Shown here: positions 23,305-31,376 of the stretch, in pieces
Position numbering within the stretch: the first letter of the stretch is position 1
Layout of the letters: each line of letters begins with the position of its first letter
Assembly: GCA_017534885.1 (NCBI GenBank)
Contig: JAFXVR010000013.1
Coordinates: forward strand, 1-64,000
Origin: Clostridia bacterium
Lineage (GTDB): Bacteria; Bacillota; Clostridia; Christensenellales; Aristaeellaceae
Direction of reading: 5' to 3'
Length of the DNA: 64,000 bases
Translations under genes and position numbers: made by a program
Notes under the pieces: model-generated
Told to the model about the DNA's origin: nothing
The model's database searches: none
What the model saw: only the letters and a program-made list of their open reading frames with translations

Positions 23305-24735
23305 TCAGTTGAGGGCGTTCAGGCTGTCGACGATCTCATTGGACAGCTCCAGGCCTTCCTCGGCGAAGCGGGCATAGCCCTCTTCCACCGTGATGTTGCC
23401 CAGGGCGATGTCGGCGATGATCTCGCTCTTGATGGCGGTCAGCTCACCGTTGAGCTCGCTCAGCACGTCGGTGGCGGGCACGATGGCGGCCAGGCGGCTG
23501 TTGTTGTTGAAGAGCTCAGAGGCGGCCTTGGCTTCGGGCTTCACGCTCTCCTCGCGCGGATCGTAATAGCCCTCGGCAAAGGAAGCCAGCGCCAGCATGG
23601 GATCGATGTGGAACTTGGTGTAGTTGGTGCCGGCCTTCTCGAGGTTCTCCAGCATATGGAAGCCGCCCTCGGTGGACCAGTACACGCCCTCGGGGCCGTA
23701 GGTGAAGAGCATCTGGGTGTCGCCGCCGTCCAGCATGGTGTCGATGAAGGCGTCGAACACGGCCTGGGGATTCTTGCACTTGGAGGTGATGCACCAGACC
23801 GGAGGCACGCGGTCATAGTACAGCGGCAGGCCTTCCAGGGGCTTCAGGGCGACCAGCTCGCCGTCGTGGCCGTTGGCTTCCAGGTTGGTCTTCAGGTTGG
23901 TGGCCCAGGTGCCGGCCCAGTAGGTGAACACGCCGAAGCGGTCGTCATAGAACTTGTTGCGGGCGTCGGAGGTCTTGTTGGTCAGGGTTTCCTTGTCGAT
24001 GATGCCGGCGGCCACAGCGTCCTGGATGCGCTGCAGGGCGGCCTTCATGCTGTCCAGGGTGAAGCCGTCCACCCAGGTGCCGTCTTCCTGCTGCACAAAG
24101 TAGGGATAGGCGTCCTGGTAGAACTCGGGCAGGTAGTTGACGAAGGGCGCCTCGTTGCCCACAAAGCCGGCGGCGGACACGGCGTAGGTGCCGTACTTGG
24201 CCACGAAGGCTTCGCACATGGCGATGTACTGGTCATAGGTGGTGGGAACTTCCAGGCCGCACTCGTCCAGCCAGGCCTTCTTGATGTAGGTGACGCAGCC
24301 GTTGCCGCGGGTGGGGGCGAAGCCGTACAGTTTGCCGTCGATCTTCAGACCCTCAAACACGTTGTCGCCGGTGAAGCGGCCGCTGTTCTTGGTCTGGCCG
24401 TTCTCCCAGGCCTCGGTCATGTCCCACAGCACGCCGTTGGCGGCGTAGTCGGCATAGTAGGTGGAGGAGAGGATCAGCACGTCAGGCCAGTCGCCGGAGG
24501 CCATGCGCTGCTGCATGACATCATAGTAGGCGCTGTGGTCGGGCTGGATGATCTCCAGGTCATAGCCGGGATGGAGCTCTTCCCAGCGGGCCTCAAAGGC
24601 GTCACGGCCGTTGTTCTGATCCGGAATCGTGCCGTCCACCAGGATGGTGATCTTGATGTCGTCCGCAAAAGCGGAGATGGAGACCAGGCTCATGCACAGG
24701 GCGAGAGCCAGCATCAGGGCGACGAATCTCTTCAT
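23305..24735 (-). CDS. Sugar ABC transporter solute-binding protein
   Basis: The 476-residue extracellular protein delivers the sugar to the two permeases downstream. It has an N-terminal signal sequence (MKRFVALMLALALCMSLVSISAFA, cleavage near residue 24). The one Cys in it is not in a good lipobox, so membrane anchoring is uncertain. The mature part fits the family-1 extracellular binding proteins of the LplA type: ITILVDGTI at the start, a hinge region with GDWPDVLILSS near 85, and WAGTWATNL in the second lobe. The ligand cannot be told from sequence; an oligosaccharide from xylan or another plant glycan would suit the neighbourhood. It is first in the operon, behind a strong promoter. Confidence 0.9.
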   Translation of the reverse strand: MKRFVALMLALALCMSLVSISAFADDIKITILVDGTIPDQNNGRDAFEARWEELHPGYDLEIIQPDHSAYYDVMQQRMASGDWPDVLILSSTYYADYAANGVLWDMTEAWENGQTKNSGRFTGDNVFEGLKIDGKLYGFAPTRGNGCVTYIKKAWLDECGLEVPTTYDQYIAMCEAFVAKYGTYAVSAAGFVGNEAPFVNYLPEFYQDAYPYFVQQEDGTWVDGFTLDSMKAALQRIQDAVAAGIIDKETLTNKTSDARNKFYDDRFGVFTYWAGTWATNLKTNLEANGHDGELVALKPLEGLPLYYDRVPPVWCITSKCKNPQAVFDAFIDTMLDGGDTQMLFTYGPEGVYWSTEGGFHMLENLEKAGTNYTKFHIDPMLALASFAEGYYDPREESVKPEAKAASELFNNNSRLAAIVPATDVLSELNGELTAIKSEIIADIALGNITVEEGYARFAEEGLELSNEIVDSLNALN

Positions 24736-24872
24736 GGTGTGTCTTCTCCTTTGATTATTTTCCGGCCTTGGCCGGTGCCAAGCGGGACACGCCCGCCGTA
24801 AGCCTTGTCTGTGCCGGGGCGCTGCCGACGCCGCCGGGAATCACGCGGAAGCAGGATATTCTTTCAACATAT

Positions 24873-24901
24873 ATTATAACCGATAAGACCCGCCTGCGCA
24901 A
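24873..24901 (-). promoter_or_regulatory. Promoter of the sugar ABC operon
   Basis: On the minus strand TTGCGC, 17 bases, TATAAT; the predicted start lies about 130 bases before the binding-protein gene, leaving a long leader. Confidence 0.75.
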
Positions 24902-24993
24902 GCCCTTTTTTGGCGATTTGCGCAAACGGAGCACAATTTGAGGAGAAAGGGCGGCAGCGGCCCGGGAAAAGGGCGAATTTTTTCCCCGGCGTC

Positions 24994-25536
24994 TCAGCTG
25001 TCCCCGGACTGTTTGAGGACATGGGCGTTGTTGATGAGGTACTCCGCGCCGCTCCACAGGGTGATGACCAGCACCCAGATGGCGATGATGCCGGTGAGCC
25101 AGAAGCTGAAGGCGGGCACCTGGATGAGCATGAGCAGAATGAGGAGAGCCATCTGGCTGACGGTCTTGATCTTGCCCAGCTTCCCGGCGGAGATGACGAT
25201 GCCCTTCTGGGCAGCCACCATGCGCAGGCCGTCCACGGCGATCTCCCGGCTGAGGACGACGGCGGGCACGAGGGCGGGCAGCAGGCCGCGGCCGGTGAGC
25301 ATCACCATGGCGGTGAGCACCAGCAGCTTGTCCGCCACCGGGTCGAGGAAGCGCCCGAAGTCGGTGATCAGGTTGTCCCGCCGGGCGATGTGGCCGTCCA
25401 GGTAGTCCGTCCAGGCCGCGGCGCAGAACACCGCGCAGGCCGCCCAGCACCAGCCCTGCCCCGGCAGCGCCAGGAAGAGGAGCATCACGGGAATCAGCAG
25501 CACCCGGGTCAGGGTCAGCTTGTTGGGCAGATTCAT
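24994..25536 (-). CDS. pgsA: CDP-diacylglycerol-glycerol-3-phosphate 3-phosphatidyltransferase
   Basis: The 180-residue membrane enzyme makes phosphatidylglycerol phosphate, the committed step to phosphatidylglycerol. The CDP-alcohol phosphatidyltransferase signature is complete: Asp44, DG at 47-48, AR at 51-52, Gly61, Asp65 and Asp69, within TDYLDGHIARR and GRFLDPVADK. Several membrane spans surround it. Its ATG overlaps the TGA of rimO by four bases (ATGA), a rimO-pgsA coupling often seen in Bacillota. Confidence 0.96.
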   Translation of the reverse strand: MNLPNKLTLTRVLLIPVMLLFLALPGQGWCWAACAVFCAAAWTDYLDGHIARRDNLITDFGRFLDPVADKLLVLTAMVMLTGRGLLPALVPAVVLSREIAVDGLRMVAAQKGIVISAGKLGKIKTVSQMALLILLMLIQVPAFSFWLTGIIAIWVLVITLWSGAEYLINNAHVLKQSGDS

Positions 25537-26849
25537 GGAAGCACCACTCCCTTCAGGTCATAGGTGGACGCGCTGATGATCCGGGCCCGGACGTACTCGC
25601 CGGGCTTCACGGGGGTCTGGGCGGTCAGGCGGATCTCGCCGTCGCTCTCGGGGGCCTCCCGCTGGCTTCTGCCTAAGGCCTGGCGGCGGCCGTCGGTATC
25701 GGTGATGAGCACCGTCTCCTCCGTGCCCACGCGCTCCCGGTTCCGCGCCAGGGAGAGCTCCGCCTGCAGCCGCATGAGCCGGTCGAGGCGCTCGGCTTTG
25801 ATCTCCTCGCTCACCTGGTCGGGGAAGGCCGCCGCGGGGGTGTTTTCCTCCGGGGAATAGGTGAAGGCGCCCAGCCGGTCGAACCGCGCCTCCCGCAGGA
25901 AGTCCAGCAGCTCTTCAAACTCGGCCTCCGTCTCCCCGGGAAAGCCCACGATGATGGAGGTGCGCAGGGTGAGCCCCCGCTCCCGGGCCTGGCGGACACA
26001 GCGCCGGATGTCCTCCGGGCCGCCGCGCCGGGCCATGCGCCGCAGGATGCGCCCGCTGATGTGCTGAATGGGCAGATCGAGGTAGCTGCAGATGTTCTCC
26101 CGCTCCGCCAGCAGGTCCAGGAGGCGCTCGTCGGTCTCGTCGGGATAGCAGTAGAGGACGCGCAGCCAGCGCACCCCGGGGATGTCCGCCGCGTCCGACA
26201 GGAGCTCGGGCAGGGCGGAGTGCTTCTGCCAGTCGGTGCCGTAGCGGGTGGTGTCCTGGGCCACGAGAATGTGCTCGGTGACGCCCCGCTCCGCCAGCTC
26301 TTTGATTTCCGCGAGGATGGCCTCCCGGCTTCGGGAGCGGTAGGGTCCCCGGATCAGCGGGATCGCGCAGAAGGTGCAGCGGTTGGAGCAGCCCTCGCCG
26401 ATGCGCACATAGGCGGAGTAAGCGGGAGTGGTCAGCACGCGGCCGTGCTCAAAAAAACGCTCGGGGTCGTCCATGTGGCGCTCCCGGTTTCCGCTGCGCA
26501 GCACCCGGTCGATGGCGTCGGGCAGGCCCTGATACTGGTTGACGCCGAAGAGCAGGTCGATCTCCGGAATCTCGTCCATCAGCGCCTGCTCATAGCGCTG
26601 GGCCAGGCAGCCGCTGACCACCAGCGCCCGGCACTTCCCGGTGCGCTTGTATTCCGCCAGCTCGAAGATCGTGTCGATGGACTCGGTCTTGGCCGCCTCG
26701 ATAAAGCCGCAGGTGTTGACCATCAGCACCTCGGCCTCCGAAAAGTCCTCCGTGATCTCCCAGCCCCGCTCCGTCAGCAGGCCCAAGGCGGTTTCCGTGT
26801 CCACCCGGTTCTTGTTGCAGCCTAAGGTCACCATGCCTACCTTGCCCAC
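25533..26849 (-). CDS. rimO: Ribosomal protein S12 methylthiotransferase RimO
   Basis: The 438-residue radical-SAM enzyme adds a methylthio group to the conserved aspartate of ribosomal protein S12. The start is a GTG (MGKVGMVTLGCNKN) preceded by GAGGTGAG; longer upstream frames run past the promoter and are rejected. Cluster-binding cysteines are at Cys11, in VNTCGF and SGCLAQ (auxiliary cluster), and in the radical-SAM triad GCSNRCTFCAIP near residue 150. A TRAM domain ends the protein (residues about 375-438). The YLDLPIQHIS motif and S12-type features distinguish it from MiaB. The transcript leader is very short because the promoter lies just upstream. Confidence 0.96.
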   Translation of the reverse strand: MGKVGMVTLGCNKNRVDTETALGLLTERGWEITEDFSEAEVLMVNTCGFIEAAKTESIDTIFELAEYKRTGKCRALVVSGCLAQRYEQALMDEIPEIDLLFGVNQYQGLPDAIDRVLRSGNRERHMDDPERFFEHGRVLTTPAYSAYVRIGEGCSNRCTFCAIPLIRGPYRSRSREAILAEIKELAERGVTEHILVAQDTTRYGTDWQKHSALPELLSDAADIPGVRWLRVLYCYPDETDERLLDLLAERENICSYLDLPIQHISGRILRRMARRGGPEDIRRCVRQARERGLTLRTSIIVGFPGETEAEFEELLDFLREARFDRLGAFTYSPEENTPAAAFPDQVSEEIKAERLDRLMRLQAELSLARNRERVGTEETVLITDTDGRRQALGRSQREAPESDGEIRLTAQTPVKPGEYVRARIISASTYDLKGVVLP

Positions 26850-26867
26850 ACGCCTCACCTCAGGGAT

Positions 26868-26896
26868 ATTGTACCATGGACCCGGGCGGAGCGCAA
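26868..26896 (-). promoter_or_regulatory. rimO-pgsA promoter
   Basis: On the minus strand TTGCGC, 17 bases, TACAAT. The -10 box ends only 18 bases before the GTG start, so the leader would be about 10-12 bases, just enough for the Shine-Dalgarno sequence. Confidence 0.7.
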
Positions 26897-26909
26897 GGCG
26901 GCGGCGAGC

Positions 26910-26938
26910 TTTACTTTTCGGGCAAATCGTGCTAAGAT
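26910..26938 (+). promoter_or_regulatory. Promoter of ECF S component-coaX unit
   Basis: TTTACT, 17 bases, TAAGAT. It is back to back with the rimO promoter; the two -35 boxes are 13 bases apart. Confidence 0.6.
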
Positions 26939-26977
26939 AGCCGCACCGCCCACGCGGACGCCGCCGGGAGCCCTGGC

Positions 26978-26999
26978 CCCGGACGGCAGAAGGTCCGGG
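26978..26999 (+). promoter_or_regulatory. Stem-loop in leader of ECF S component gene
   Basis: A 7-bp stem (CCCGGAC at 26978-26984 with GTCCGGG at 26993-26999) lies in the roughly 105-base GC-rich leader, which has further complementary GCCGCC/GGCGGG segments. It could be a regulatory leader responding to vitamin supply, but no known riboswitch consensus was recognised. Confidence 0.35.
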
Positions 27000-27049
27000 C
27001 GGAATACAGTTTCGGCGGGCATCCCTCAGGAGCCCGAGCGGAGGTCTAT

Positions 27050-27664
27050 ATGAATAAGGAAAAGCAATCCCGCATGTCCCAAAGAACAAAGCAGCTGTCC
27101 CTGATCGCGCTGCTGACGGCGCTGCTGGTGGTGCTGGGGCTGGTCAACATCCCCATGCCGGCAGGCCTGTCCATCACCTTCAACATGATCCCGGTGGCCA
27201 TCGCGGCCATCGCCATGGGGGTGCCCGGCGGCGCGCTGATGGGCGGCATTTTTGGACTCATCAGCTTTCTGCAGTGCTTCGGCATCCTGGGCTTCAGCGG
27301 CATGGGCGCGGCCCTGGTGAGCTTCAGCCCCTTCATGATGTTCGTGCAGCGGGTGCTGTCCAGGGTGCTGATGGGCGTGCTGACGGCCCTTGTCTGGCGG
27401 GCGATGAGCCGCCGGGCGAACCTCTTCGTGTCCTGCACGGTCACGGGCTTCGCCTCCGCCTTCTTCAACACGCTCTTCTTCATGTCCGCCCTGGTGCTCC
27501 TTTTTGGCTCCACGGAGTACCTGCAGAACCTGATGGCCGGCCGCAGCGCCCTGAGCTGGATCGTCGCCGCGGTGGGCGTCAACGGTCTGGTGGAGATGGC
27601 CGTGGCCGCCCTGGTCACCGGCGCGGTGGGGCCTGCGCTGAAAAAAGCCAGGCTGCTGGGATGA
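27050..27664 (+). CDS. ECF transporter S component, probably pantothenate
   Basis: The 204-residue protein is a small membrane substrate-binding subunit of an energy-coupling-factor transporter. It starts with the family-typical LSLIALLTALLVVLGLVNIPM helix, followed by FNMIPVAIAAIAMGVPGGALMGGIFGLISFL and four further spans. Its direct coupling to coaX (78 bases downstream, same strand) supports a pantothenate-type (PanT) substrate, an inference from context and known PanT-coaX pairs. The transmembrane and ATPase subunits (EcfT, EcfA) must be encoded elsewhere and shared. GGAGGT precedes the ATG by 5 bases. Confidence 0.85.
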   Translation: MNKEKQSRMSQRTKQLSLIALLTALLVVLGLVNIPMPAGLSITFNMIPVAIAAIAMGVPGGALMGGIFGLISFLQCFGILGFSGMGAALVSFSPFMMFVQRVLSRVLMGVLTALVWRAMSRRANLFVSCTVTGFASAFFNTLFFMSALVLLFGSTEYLQNLMAGRSALSWIVAAVGVNGLVEMAVAALVTGAVGPALKKARLLG

Positions 27665-27742
27665 AAACGACGCTGACAATTGTTTGAATGATCGGGAGCG
27701 CTCCCGGCGCCGACCTGCCCGAAGGGGGATTGGAGATCCGCT

Positions 27743-28510
27743 ATGCTCTTTACCATGGACATCGGCAACACCAACATCAAGACCGGCCTGTTTGACGGCG
27801 ACCAGCTGGTGGGCTACTGGCGCGTGGCCACCAACAAGACGGCCACCTCGGACGAGTACGGCCTGCTGATCACCAGCCTCTTCGCCCACGAGGGCCGCTC
27901 GGTGAAGGACGTGGAGGGCATCATCGTGTCCAGCGTGGTGCCCACCGTCAACTTCACCATTGAACACATGTGCCTCAACTATTTCGACCTCCAGCCCACC
28001 TTCCTGGTGCCGGGGGTCAAGACAGGCATCAACATCCGCTACGAGAATCCCCGGGAGCTGGGCAGCGACCGGATCGCCAACGCGGTCTGCGCCTGGGAGG
28101 AGTACGGCGGGCCGGTCATCTACATCGACTTCGGCACCGCCACCACCTTCGGCGTGGTGGACGAGCAGGGGGCCTTCTTAGGCGGCTGCATCTGCCCCGG
28201 CATCAAGCTGGCCAGCGAGGCCCTGGGCTCCGGCACCGCCAAGCTGCCCCGCTTCGAGCTGGCCAAGCCCGAGACCGTCATTGGCCGCACCACCCTCAGC
28301 AACCTGCAGAGCGGCATGTATTACGGCTATGTGGGCCAGGTGGTCTACCTGGTGCGCAAGATCAAGCAGGAGCTGGGCCGGGACGCCAGGGTGGTGGCCA
28401 CCGGCGGCATGGCGCAGATGATCGCCGACGAGAGCCGCGTGATCGACCACGTGGACGGCCTGCTGACGCTGAAGGGACTGAGGCGGATATGGGAGAAGAA
28501 CAGGAATTGA
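27743..28510 (+). CDS. coaX: Type III pantothenate kinase
   Basis: The 255-residue enzyme phosphorylates pantothenate, the first step of coenzyme A synthesis. Signature elements are DIGNTNIKTG at residues 6-15, the GSDRIANAV motif near 108, and DFGTATTFGVVDEQG..LGG..CPG near 130-150 with the catalytic Asp. Type III enzymes are not feedback-inhibited by CoA and need a monovalent cation. It follows the ECF S component, so uptake and first use of pantothenate are paired. Confidence 0.97.
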   Translation: MLFTMDIGNTNIKTGLFDGDQLVGYWRVATNKTATSDEYGLLITSLFAHEGRSVKDVEGIIVSSVVPTVNFTIEHMCLNYFDLQPTFLVPGVKTGINIRYENPRELGSDRIANAVCAWEEYGGPVIYIDFGTATTFGVVDEQGAFLGGCICPGIKLASEALGSGTAKLPRFELAKPETVIGRTTLSNLQSGMYYGYVGQVVYLVRKIKQELGRDARVVATGGMAQMIADESRVIDHVDGLLTLKGLRRIWEKNRN

Positions 28511-28537
28511 GGAAGCTTGCGGGGAGGAGACAGTGCG

Positions 28538-28762
28538 ATGTCTGAGGCGATGCGGAAGCAGGTGAACTACACTGTCGCCTGCATCCATGAGTTTGCCCGG
28601 AAGAAGCGGATGTCCCAGCAGGACGCCTTCATCTATCTGGACCGGTATCAGGGCCTGTCCTTCCTTTCAGACTGCTATGAAATCGAGCACACGCTTTCGA
28701 TGGATGACGCGATGGATGACCTTGAGCTGATCTGCCGCAGGAACGGGGGCGCGCTGACATGA
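28538..28762 (+). CDS. DUF3791-domain small protein
   Basis: 74 residues from MSEAMRKQVNY (GGGGAGGAG upstream decides this start). The sequence matches DUF3791: VACIHEFARKKRMSQQDAFIYLDRYQGLSFLSDCYEIEHTLSMDDAMDDL. These short helical proteins occur in Clostridia directly beside DUF3990 genes and are suspected antitoxin-like partners. The stop overlaps the ATG of the DUF3990 gene by four bases (ATGA). It is 27 bases downstream of coaX on the same strand and could be read from that transcript. Confidence 0.82.
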   Translation: MSEAMRKQVNYTVACIHEFARKKRMSQQDAFIYLDRYQGLSFLSDCYEIEHTLSMDDAMDDLELICRRNGGALT

Positions 28763-29391
28763 TGCTTTTCCATGGGTCAAACCTGGAAATCGAAGCGGTT
28801 GATCTGAGCAAGTGCCGTCCGTATAAGGATTTCGGCAGGGGTTTCTATCTCACGGACATCCCGGAGCAGGCGTCGAAAATGGCGCGGAGAGTCGCGCTGA
28901 TTTACGGCGGAGAGCCGACTGTCACCTGCTTTGAGACAGATATGTTGAGGGTGACAAAAGGGCGCTTTCAACCTTAGAGCCACGACTGGTTGTGGTGATT
29001 TCCGCTGTCTTCCACAACCAGTCGTGGCTTGATTCAGGAAAGCGCCCTTTTGACATCCGAATCAGATATGGAAGCCATCATGTCGGGCAGTCTGAATGTC
29101 CGCGTGTTTGACCGGCCGGACATCCGGTGGGCAACCTTTGTCATGAACAACCGCTCCCGGAAATTCCGGGACAAGGATTCACCTGAATGCAATCTGCACA
29201 GCCAGTATGATATAGTGATCGGCCCGGTGGCGAACGACGACCTTGCTCTGCTTTTCCGCCAGTTTGAGGAAGGCCTGATTGACGTTCAGATTCTCGCAAA
29301 GGAAATGACATACCGGAAACTGACCAACCAATATTCCTTCCATACACAGCGGGCAGTCAGCCTGCTGACAAAGGCAGGTGTCATCCGATGA
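28759..29391 (+). pseudogene. DUF3990 gene interrupted by a MITE-like element
   Basis: The left part (62 codons, MMLFHGSNLEIEAVDLSKC through CFETDM) and right part (EAIMSGSLNVRVFD through TKAGVIR) are one DUF3990 gene split by a 119-bp element plus its 7-base target duplication. Removing the 126 bases joins them in frame to a 168-residue protein, the family's normal size. The element brings stop codons (first at 28975), so the left piece ends after ten foreign residues. The family's LFHGS and FGRGFYLT motifs resemble the His and Tyr positions of ADP-ribosyltransferase folds; DUF3990 has been suspected as a toxin on these grounds. The gene overlaps its neighbours by ATGA at both ends, so it was the middle of a three-gene coupled unit. 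Confidence 0.9.
28945..29063 (+). mobile_element. MITE-like element, copy 3, inside DUF3990 gene
   Basis: 119 bp with terminal inverted repeats around GACAAAAGGGCGCTTTC and an inner 17-bp inverted repeat, flanked by perfect direct repeats AGATATG (28938-28944 and 29064-29070). The repeat and the restored frame of the host gene prove insertion at this site. The bases just outside the duplication also agree (C on the left, C at the element end), making an apparent 8-base match. Confidence 0.95.
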
Positions 29392-29618
29392 GTAAGCCCG
29401 AGATGCTGATGGAATATATCACCCAGGACATTGTCTCCTGGCTGATGGAGGAGAAGGGGCTGACCATGGAGGAAGCCCTGCGGAAGTTCTACACCTCTCA
29501 GACCTTTGACAGGCTGACAAACCCCGAAACCGGCCTGTATCTGGACGCGCCTGCTTCGGTCTGGGCGCTGTTCATGGATGAGGAATCCCACGGAGCGCTG
29601 GTACAGAATGAGATATAG
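29388..29618 (+). CDS. Small conserved partner of DUF3990
   Basis: 76 residues, MSKPEMLMEYITQDIVSWLMEEKGLTMEEALRKFY in parts, ending acidic. It starts within the stop of the DUF3990 gene (ATGA overlap). Two predicted helices and a conserved-looking NPETGLYLDAP segment; many Clostridial DUF3791-DUF3990 loci have a third small gene of this type. Function unknown; probably a helical regulator or second antidote component. No domain name can be assigned with confidence. Confidence 0.7.
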   Translation: MSKPEMLMEYITQDIVSWLMEEKGLTMEEALRKFYTSQTFDRLTNPETGLYLDAPASVWALFMDEESHGALVQNEI

Positions 29619-29654
29619 CCCGGGCCTGACAAACCCAAGGCAGAGAGGAAGCCT

Positions 29655-30206
29655 ATGACCGACTGGCATGAAATCCCCGCGGCAGACGCCCCTGCCCATG
29701 ACGCCTCGGGCGTGCCCATCCTCCGGACGGTGGGCGGCAACTGCTTCGGGCGGTGGAACAAATCGAACACGGCCTGCCGGGCCATCGTCCTGGACGGAGA
29801 CCGGCTGCTGCTGTCCTATGAGCAGGTCACGGATCAGTGGATGCTGCCCGGCGGCGGGCTGGAGCGCGGCGAGAGCGAGCGGGACTGCTGCGTCCGCGAG
29901 GTCATGGAGGAGACCGGTTATCTGGTCAGCCCGTCGGACTGCGTGCTGCAGATCGAGGAATACTACGAGAACTGGAAGTACGTCAGCCGGTATTTCACCG
30001 CGGAGGTGACCGGGCAGGCGCAGCAGCGCCTCACGGAGCGGGAGCGGGAAGTGGGCATGATCCCGCGGTGGCTGCCCCTCGGCGAAATCATGGAGATCTT
30101 TTCCCGCCACGCCGACTGGGCCGATACCGATGAAATGCGCCGGGGCATCTATCTCCGGGAGTACACCGCCCTGTGCGCCCTGGGCTTTGGCAGTCAGCAG
30201 CAGTAA
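29655..30206 (+). CDS. NUDIX hydrolase
   Basis: The 183-residue protein holds a full Nudix box near residues 68-90 (GGLERGESERDCCVREVMEETGY, written here in two parts as GGLERGESERD and REVMEETGY), which binds magnesium and cleaves nucleoside diphosphates linked to another group. A short N-terminal extension (GVPILRTVGGNCFGRWN) precedes the fold and may favour a particular substrate. It starts 36 bases after the small DUF3990-partner gene on the same strand. The substrate is not inferable. Confidence 0.9.
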   Translation: MTDWHEIPAADAPAHDASGVPILRTVGGNCFGRWNKSNTACRAIVLDGDRLLLSYEQVTDQWMLPGGGLERGESERDCCVREVMEETGYLVSPSDCVLQIEEYYENWKYVSRYFTAEVTGQAQQRLTEREREVGMIPRWLPLGEIMEIFSRHADWADTDEMRRGIYLREYTALCALGFGSQQQ

Positions 30207-30309
30207 AATTTTCATCGGAGGGGAATTCCCTGCAAGAAATCCGCCCGGAGATTCGTCTGATGATTGTCTGCCCCTGCGGGGGAGAATACACACCTGGAGG
30301 AAAGGATCC

Positions 30310-31206
30310 ATGATAATAAAGATGAAGAAACTGGTTTGCGCGGCGGCGGCGCTGCTTCTGGCGCTGGCCTGCCTGACCGCGGGCGCGGAGGAAGCCTGGC
30401 TGACCCCGATCGCGGACGCCGGGGAGGCGCTGCTCTTTGACACCCACAACGTGACGCTGAACGGGCGGCTCACCTTTACCCTGGACGGAGAGCGGTTCAA
30501 GACCGCGGACTGCATCTACATCCAGGACGGCTTCAACTCCCTGTGGGATGTGCGGCTGACCACGCCCCGCGGGGATCACGACCAGGACACCGGCTTCACC
30601 GTGACCGCCAACGAGGGCGACATTTACGTGACGGAATACTACTGGCCCGGCCTGTACCGGGAGGGCAGCGATGACGAGCAGAACACCCTGGTGCGCCGCT
30701 CCCTGTACCTGGATCAGCTTGTGAAGCTGTGCCGCGGGCTTGTGCCGCAGCTGGAAACGGGCTTTGCGGACCGGGTGACCCTCACCCAGGACGATGAGGG
30801 CCAGCTGACCAGCCTCACCCTCAGCGGGGAGGACATCCCGGAGGCGGCGACCGGCCTGATGAACATCGGCGCGCAGCTGCTGATCAAGCGGTATTTCGGC
30901 CAGGAGCTGGACGACGCCGGCGGCTATGAGCCCTACTTCGGCATGGCGGATTATTTCTCGCCCACCGCGGCCCTGCTGAACTGCACCCGCTCCTTCACCC
31001 CCGAGCGCATCGATCTCGCCGTGCGCCTGGACAGCGAGGGGAAGATCACCCTGATGGAGGGGGACATCAACCTGAACCTGGACGCGGGCCAGGACGGGAT
31101 GCACAAGCTGGAGATCAGCTTCAGTGTGGCTGTGTCCAAATACGGCGGCAGCGAGGTGGCCCCCTTCGACCCGGACGGGCTGGAGATCTGGGACGGAACG
31201 TGGTAA
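30310..31206 (+). CDS. Secreted protein of unknown function
   Basis: Starting at MIIKMKKLV (298 residues) after GGAGGAAAGG. The first 26 residues are a signal peptide (LVCAAAALLLALACLTAGA); its Cys is in a poor lipobox (ALAC), so signal peptidase I cleavage after AGA is more likely. The mature part is acidic, with repeated beta-strand-like stretches (GRLTFTLDGERF, EGDIYVTEYYW, GKITLMEGDINLNLDAG). I recognise no domain. Upstream frames that extend it further overlap the NUDIX gene and lack a ribosome binding site. Confidence 0.7.
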   Translation: MIIKMKKLVCAAAALLLALACLTAGAEEAWLTPIADAGEALLFDTHNVTLNGRLTFTLDGERFKTADCIYIQDGFNSLWDVRLTTPRGDHDQDTGFTVTANEGDIYVTEYYWPGLYREGSDDEQNTLVRRSLYLDQLVKLCRGLVPQLETGFADRVTLTQDDEGQLTSLTLSGEDIPEAATGLMNIGAQLLIKRYFGQELDDAGGYEPYFGMADYFSPTAALLNCTRSFTPERIDLAVRLDSEGKITLMEGDINLNLDAGQDGMHKLEISFSVAVSKYGGSEVAPFDPDGLEIWDGTW

Positions 31207-31215
31207 GACTCCCAT

Positions 31216-31321
31216 CAGGGCAATCGCTTACGGATCCTGGGGGAAGGGAAGAAACTTTTCTGAAGAAAAGCTTCTTCCCTTCCCCCAGACCCCCATCCCA
31301 TCTTCAAAAGCGATTGCCCTG
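31216..31321. repeat. Nested palindromic repeat / probable terminator
   Basis: Outer inverted repeats CAGGGCAATCGCTT (31216-31229) and AAGCGATTGCCCTG (31308-31321) enclose a long inner hairpin (31237-31288; arms CTGGGGGAAGGGAAGAA and complement with a short CTTTTC/GAAAAG top). It begins 10 bases after the stop of the secreted-protein gene and ends 20 bases before the rnpB promoter, so it probably ends transcription. Its design resembles the hairpins at 167 and 11961. Confidence 0.65.
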
Positions 31322-31341
31322 GAGACTCCTTTCCCCCGGGC

Positions 31342-31370
31342 TTGACAGTTCGGGATGCGTGGATTACAAT
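31342..31370 (+). promoter_or_regulatory. rnpB promoter
   Basis: TTGACA, 17 bases, TACAAT, with the predicted start at about 31377, exactly where the P1 helix of the RNA begins. Confidence 0.88.
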
Positions 31371-31376
31371 ACCGAT

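Noticed and set aside
28759-28977. Left DUF3990 fragment as a functional 72-residue gene
   Set aside because: Its last ten residues come from the inserted element and the remaining domain lies on the other side, so it is a broken piece.
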